Shown piece after piece: positions 60,794-64,000 of a DNA stretch of 64,000 nt. Origin of the DNA: DYQY01 sp964643725 (GTDB lineage: Bacteria > Margulisbacteria > Riflemargulisbacteria > GWF2-35-9 > DYQY01); NCBI GenBank assembly GCA_964643725.1, contig CAZXTL010000003.1, forward strand, positions 62,001 through 126,000. Reading direction: 5' to 3'. A model generated the notes under the pieces. That model saw only the letters and a program-made list of their open reading frames with translations. It ran no database searches and was not told where the DNA came from. A program made the translations under genes and the position numbers. Each line of letters starts with the position of its first letter. The stretch's first letter is position 1.

Positions 60794-63137
60794 CGAAATA
60801 TACCTTTATTTTATTTGTATCAGGGGATACAAGAAATCTGTCACTATTTATTTCTTGTTCATGTCCATTTATCTCTGTTTTTAATATTTGGACTGGAAGG
60901 TTTATTTCTATTGCCCTAGGTGGAGTGTTAAATTCACAGTTCAGAGTTATATCTAGTTCACCTTCTTTAGTTACAATATATTTAAAAGCAATTTTCCCAA
61001 AATGTGTTGGAGCTTTTTTAACTTTAATTTCTTCGAATAAATGTAGCCAATCTTTAGGTATAACTGGAGTTAGTATAAGTCTATCATTTTCTTCTAAAAA
61101 GAGCATATTCCTAACCACCATCAAAAAGTCAGCAGCAGCCCAGCCATGATGCCCATCACCAACGACTCCCCCAAAGGTAAATGGGTGAATTGATTCTGGC
61201 CAAGTGAAAGTATTGGTGGCTTTATCAAGTAACCAGTATATTAAATCTAAGGCTCTTTGGTCTCTTCTAGAAACGTAGTATTGTGCGATATGAGCATTCA
61301 GATAAGTCCCATGTCCAGAATGATTTATATCATGGAAAAAGGCACCGTTAGTGAAGCAACGTTCAGTTAGCATTTCAACAGTATTTACCAGTCTTTCGTC
61401 AAAAGGGTCAAACAAATATAAAGGATAAAGCACAGCTAGACTTCCTATAGCTCCGCTGTCGATATATCTGTCTGGGCCAATAGGTAGGCAAGGCTTACCT
61501 TCTTTTTGTGCAGCAATTACTAAAGAAGCATCAATATCTTTTTTTAGATTTTCTATGGCTTTTTCTATAAACAAGGTATCTAGTTTTTCTTCAGGTACTT
61601 GTTCAATAAGGAATTTAGCATCCATTAAGCCTTTTAGGGACCAGTAGTCATCCCAATAATAAACTCCATTCGCCCCAAAATGTTCTGCACTAAGTCCTAA
61701 AGGCATTAATCCTTTGTAGGGAGCCTTTTCTTTATAGCTTTCACGTAGTTTTCTTACTATCCATTTAGCTCCGTTATATACAGAGGGAATTAGTTTTCTA
61801 AGAAGTATTAAATCATTAGTAACTCGATAATATTCTGCTATAACCCAGATAGCTTCGCCATTACTATCCCACTCAGTCATCTGAGAGAAGAAGAATCCGC
61901 TAAGTCTTTGTCTAGATGGATATGTTGATAATACTTCTTTTGCTTCGTCAAAAAAACCACATTTAAAAAGCGCTTGTAGTAGGTAAGAAGCATCTCTAAA
62001 CCAGAAGTTGTGGTAATTAAAAGGGCCAGGAGTAATGCTTTTCCCGTCATGGAACAAGAGCAAGAAGCTTACATTTGTTTTAAAAGCTTTTTCCAGCCTT
62101 TTATCAGGTATACTTATTTCTATTCCTTCAGCTACTTTTGTTCCCCATTCAATTAGGGTTTGTTGTTTGTAATTTTCAGCATCACCTTCTAGATAAGCTT
62201 CCTTTAATATCACATTATTTTTATCCATTGTTATTCTGCATTCAATAATTTTTTCTTCGTCAGGATTTAAAAATAAATCGTACTCTGCACCAGCAGTTAC
62301 TAATCCCGCATCACATTTTATATCGGTTGGAGTTACAATAGTCTTATCTGCAAGGAGTTCATTAATATCACCTCTGTCAAAGTTAGATAAAAGAACTCTT
62401 GAAGGAGCATCCTTTAAAATAAGACCTAAGTGACCATTAACAAAAAACATATTATTTTTATATGAACATTTGGAAATTAAGCTAATGCCCTCAGGGTTAT
62501 AAGGCCTAACTGAAACAATTAAGGAGATATCATCACCATTGTCACCAAAATTAGTAATTTTTGATGAATGAAAAATGGTGTCTCTTCCTTGAATAGTTTG
62601 AACAAAAACAGTTGTAGTTATTAAAAAATCATCTGCGTTAAATCTGGTTTCTATCATTGGAATACTACTTATAACTCTTTGTTTTACGACTTTCATTCTT
62701 GATGGGGCGTATAACTTGCCCTTATGATATGCCCAGACATCTACTGACCAGCTATATATCCTAGGGGTCACTAACCCTCTTACATCTACAATTGCTTCCT
62801 TTATGTTGCCAAGCTTTCCTATTGCTGTCCAATTTCTATTAGCTACATTCATCGCTGGTAACTGGAAGCCTCTTGGAATAAATCCTTCTCCTCTACTATT
62901 ATATTGTTGAACAACCCAATATGGCCAAACCCAGACAGAATGAGAAGCAAAAACTATTTGATTAAATAGTCCTCGTACCATATTAAGTATATTCATGGAG
63001 ATTAAATCTTTAGGAAGTCCTCCTCTGCCTTGTTTTCCAACAATAGACATAGGTTTTATATAGTCGATAGCTTTTTCGGGAATCCCAAATTTATCAGCTA
63101 TGAAATTTAAAATAGTTTTTTTCATGAAATTACGCAC
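60783..63137 (-). CDS. Six-hairpin (alpha/alpha)6 glycosidase
   Basis: 784 residues. The N-terminal half is a beta-sandwich; residues 345-700 form an (alpha/alpha)6 barrel related to GH15/GH63 and amylo-1,6-glucosidases (GPFNYHNFWFRDASYLLQALF, MTEWDSNGEAIWVIAEYY, HFGANGVYYWDDYWSLKG). Candidate acids lie in FRDAS and WDDYW. A small beta domain closes it. No signal peptide. The start is GTG at 63137, overlapping the upstream membrane protein by 8 bp, so they are co-translated; ATG 63125 is possible. Exact substrate unknown. Confidence 0.75.
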   Translation of the reverse strand: MRNFMKKTILNFIADKFGIPEKAIDYIKPMSIVGKQGRGGLPKDLISMNILNMVRGLFNQIVFASHSVWVWPYWVVQQYNSRGEGFIPRGFQLPAMNVANRNWTAIGKLGNIKEAIVDVRGLVTPRIYSWSVDVWAYHKGKLYAPSRMKVVKQRVISSIPMIETRFNADDFLITTTVFVQTIQGRDTIFHSSKITNFGDNGDDISLIVSVRPYNPEGISLISKCSYKNNMFFVNGHLGLILKDAPSRVLLSNFDRGDINELLADKTIVTPTDIKCDAGLVTAGAEYDLFLNPDEEKIIECRITMDKNNVILKEAYLEGDAENYKQQTLIEWGTKVAEGIEISIPDKRLEKAFKTNVSFLLLFHDGKSITPGPFNYHNFWFRDASYLLQALFKCGFFDEAKEVLSTYPSRQRLSGFFFSQMTEWDSNGEAIWVIAEYYRVTNDLILLRKLIPSVYNGAKWIVRKLRESYKEKAPYKGLMPLGLSAEHFGANGVYYWDDYWSLKGLMDAKFLIEQVPEEKLDTLFIEKAIENLKKDIDASLVIAAQKEGKPCLPIGPDRYIDSGAIGSLAVLYPLYLFDPFDERLVNTVEMLTERCFTNGAFFHDINHSGHGTYLNAHIAQYYVSRRDQRALDLIYWLLDKATNTFTWPESIHPFTFGGVVGDGHHGWAAADFLMVVRNMLFLEENDRLILTPVIPKDWLHLFEEIKVKKAPTHFGKIAFKYIVTKEGELDITLNCEFNTPPRAIEINLPVQILKTEINGHEQEINSDRFLVSPDTNKIKVYFVKP

Positions 63138-63998
63138 TATAGTTAAAGTATTTCACAATAAATTCTTTAGCCTTATCAATATTGTCTTGGCAGATTCTTT
63201 GGTCTTCTATTAGTTTTAGTTGATTTTTAAGTTCATTGCCTTTTTTGGCATCTAAGGCATTAAAAATAATATTTATTTGAGGTTTTGATATTGTTTGCAT
63301 AGCAAGAGCTAATGTTTGAAGTGGTATCTCACCTAATTTTTCTTTTAAAATATTTTTTGGTTGTTTAAAAACATCATTGAATCTTAAAATATAACCTTTG
63401 GGTAGGATGTTTTGTTCGGTGATATTTTTTAAAACTTTGTTTCTATGGTATTCAGGGAGCTTATCAAACACTGTTCCTAATGCATCAGTTTTATCAATAA
63501 AATTAGAGATATTTGCTTTAATGCCTTCTGCAAGCTCAGATACATACTCCTGATCCACACCATCTAAATGAAGAAGTGTGTTAATTAGGCCGTTTTTATC
63601 TTCTAGATTTTCCCAGAGGACTTGTGTGAATTTATCAGGCAAATAATACATAAGAACTGCCATCCTTTTTAGGTAGTCATCTTCATCTAACCATGAGTCC
63701 AATAAACCCAAAAGTTTGAACATATCACCATCGGTGATGAAATAAAAAGGACTTTGTCTAGTAATAGCAATATTTGGTTTATAAATTTGAGGTGTTTGAT
63801 ATAACCTTTGGGTTTTTTTTGCTAATGAGTAAGTATTAACAACTAAAATAAGAACTATTGCAAGAATAGCTAGTATCATTGAATAAACAATGACTGATAT
63901 TGTTTTATAACTGTTAAGGAATACAGAAAATTGAGAAAAGACATTTTCTTCTAATGTAGTTACTTTATCATCGATAGTTTTGTTGAAGATAAGTTCAG
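63130..63998 (-). CDS. Membrane protein with FliG-like C-terminal domain (partial)
   Basis: The frame is open to the end of the window, so the N-terminus is missing; an ATG at 63879 lies inside the transmembrane helix and is not the real start. Visible: about 35 residues of probable periplasmic segment, a transmembrane helix (TISVIVYSMILAILAIVLIL), then about 220 cytoplasmic residues resembling FliG (MAVLMYYLPDKFTQVLWENL, IPLQTLALAMQTISKPQINIIFNAL). It has the same topology as the protein at 48993, with more diverged sequence. It overlaps the glycosidase gene by 8 bp. Confidence 0.6.
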   Translation of the reverse strand, partial: ELIFNKTIDDKVTTLEENVFSQFSVFLNSYKTISVIVYSMILAILAIVLILVVNTYSLAKKTQRLYQTPQIYKPNIAITRQSPFYFITDGDMFKLLGLLDSWLDEDDYLKRMAVLMYYLPDKFTQVLWENLEDKNGLINTLLHLDGVDQEYVSELAEGIKANISNFIDKTDALGTVFDKLPEYHRNKVLKNITEQNILPKGYILRFNDVFKQPKNILKEKLGEIPLQTLALAMQTISKPQINIIFNALDAKKGNELKNQLKLIEDQRICQDNIDKAKEFIVKYFNYSA

Positions 63999-64000
63999 TA

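Noticed and set aside
63130..63879. Start of the last gene at ATG 63879
   Set aside because: The same frame is open to the window edge and the ATG lies within the transmembrane helix, so the gene is longer and truncated by the window.

Overview
The window is an AT-rich bacterial chromosome segment using the standard bacterial code (TGA behaves as a stop; Trp is TGG). Signal peptides, a lipobox protein and a ring-forming inner-membrane protein point to a diderm. No single gene fixes the phylum. The mix (DUF4914, YgiQ, a SWIB-domain protein, free-standing FliG-like domains, RTX-like repeats) would fit an uncultured candidate lineage such as Margulisbacteria; that assignment is a guess.

Layout. 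1-31,915 is mostly chromosomal housekeeping: the end of a glutamate racemase, an ABC exporter with a divergent TetR regulator, a GH13 enzyme, carbonic anhydrase, TypA/BipA, a hemolysin III-type membrane protein, DUF4914, YgiQ radical SAM, a DEAD-box helicase, an ABC-F ATPase, a B12/radical SAM enzyme preceded by a small peptide gene, the two halves of RlmKL as separate divergent genes, a U32 peptidase with a second B12/radical SAM enzyme, an Ldh-type dehydrogenase, a thioredoxin-like protein, and thymidylate synthase with dihydrofolate reductase.

31,916-46,303 is accessory. A 12.6 kb integrative element lies between a 47-bp exact direct repeat (33,618-33,664 and 46,225-46,271); the right copy is the 3' part of an intact tRNA-Asp gene. 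It carries a tyrosine integrase, a divergent XRE regulator with matching palindromic operators, excisionase-like HTH proteins, a Prim-Pol/AAA replication protein, an HNH endonuclease, several small membrane proteins, a truncated serine recombinase and a HEPN-like protein. Just outside its left end are a Fic protein gene, a 75-bp scar resembling the element's right end, and two copies of a multi-hairpin repeat. This suggests an earlier related insertion at the same tRNA.

46,304-64,000 holds tRNA-Lys, a tiny COX24-like basic protein gene, and then the most unusual part. A TPR protein, a CsgG/FlgO-like lipoprotein and a membrane protein that joins a FliF/YscJ-like periplasmic domain to a FliG-like cytoplasmic domain lie in a row. 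After ispF-cysS-thiE come a 1,207-residue coiled-coil protein, a 979-residue protein with a transglutaminase-like domain and RTX-like repeats, a small unknown protein, and on the other strand a six-hairpin glycosidase plus a second membrane protein with a FliG-like C-terminus that runs off the window. Together these look like parts of an envelope-spanning, flagellum/type III-derived apparatus and possible substrates. That functional link is inference.

Several genes have a good -10 hexamer only 6-9 nt upstream of the start codon, so leaderless transcription may be common here. Intergenic gaps hold 7-8 bp tandem repeats and a small inverted-repeat element present twice. No CRISPR array, rRNA or complete insertion sequence was seen.
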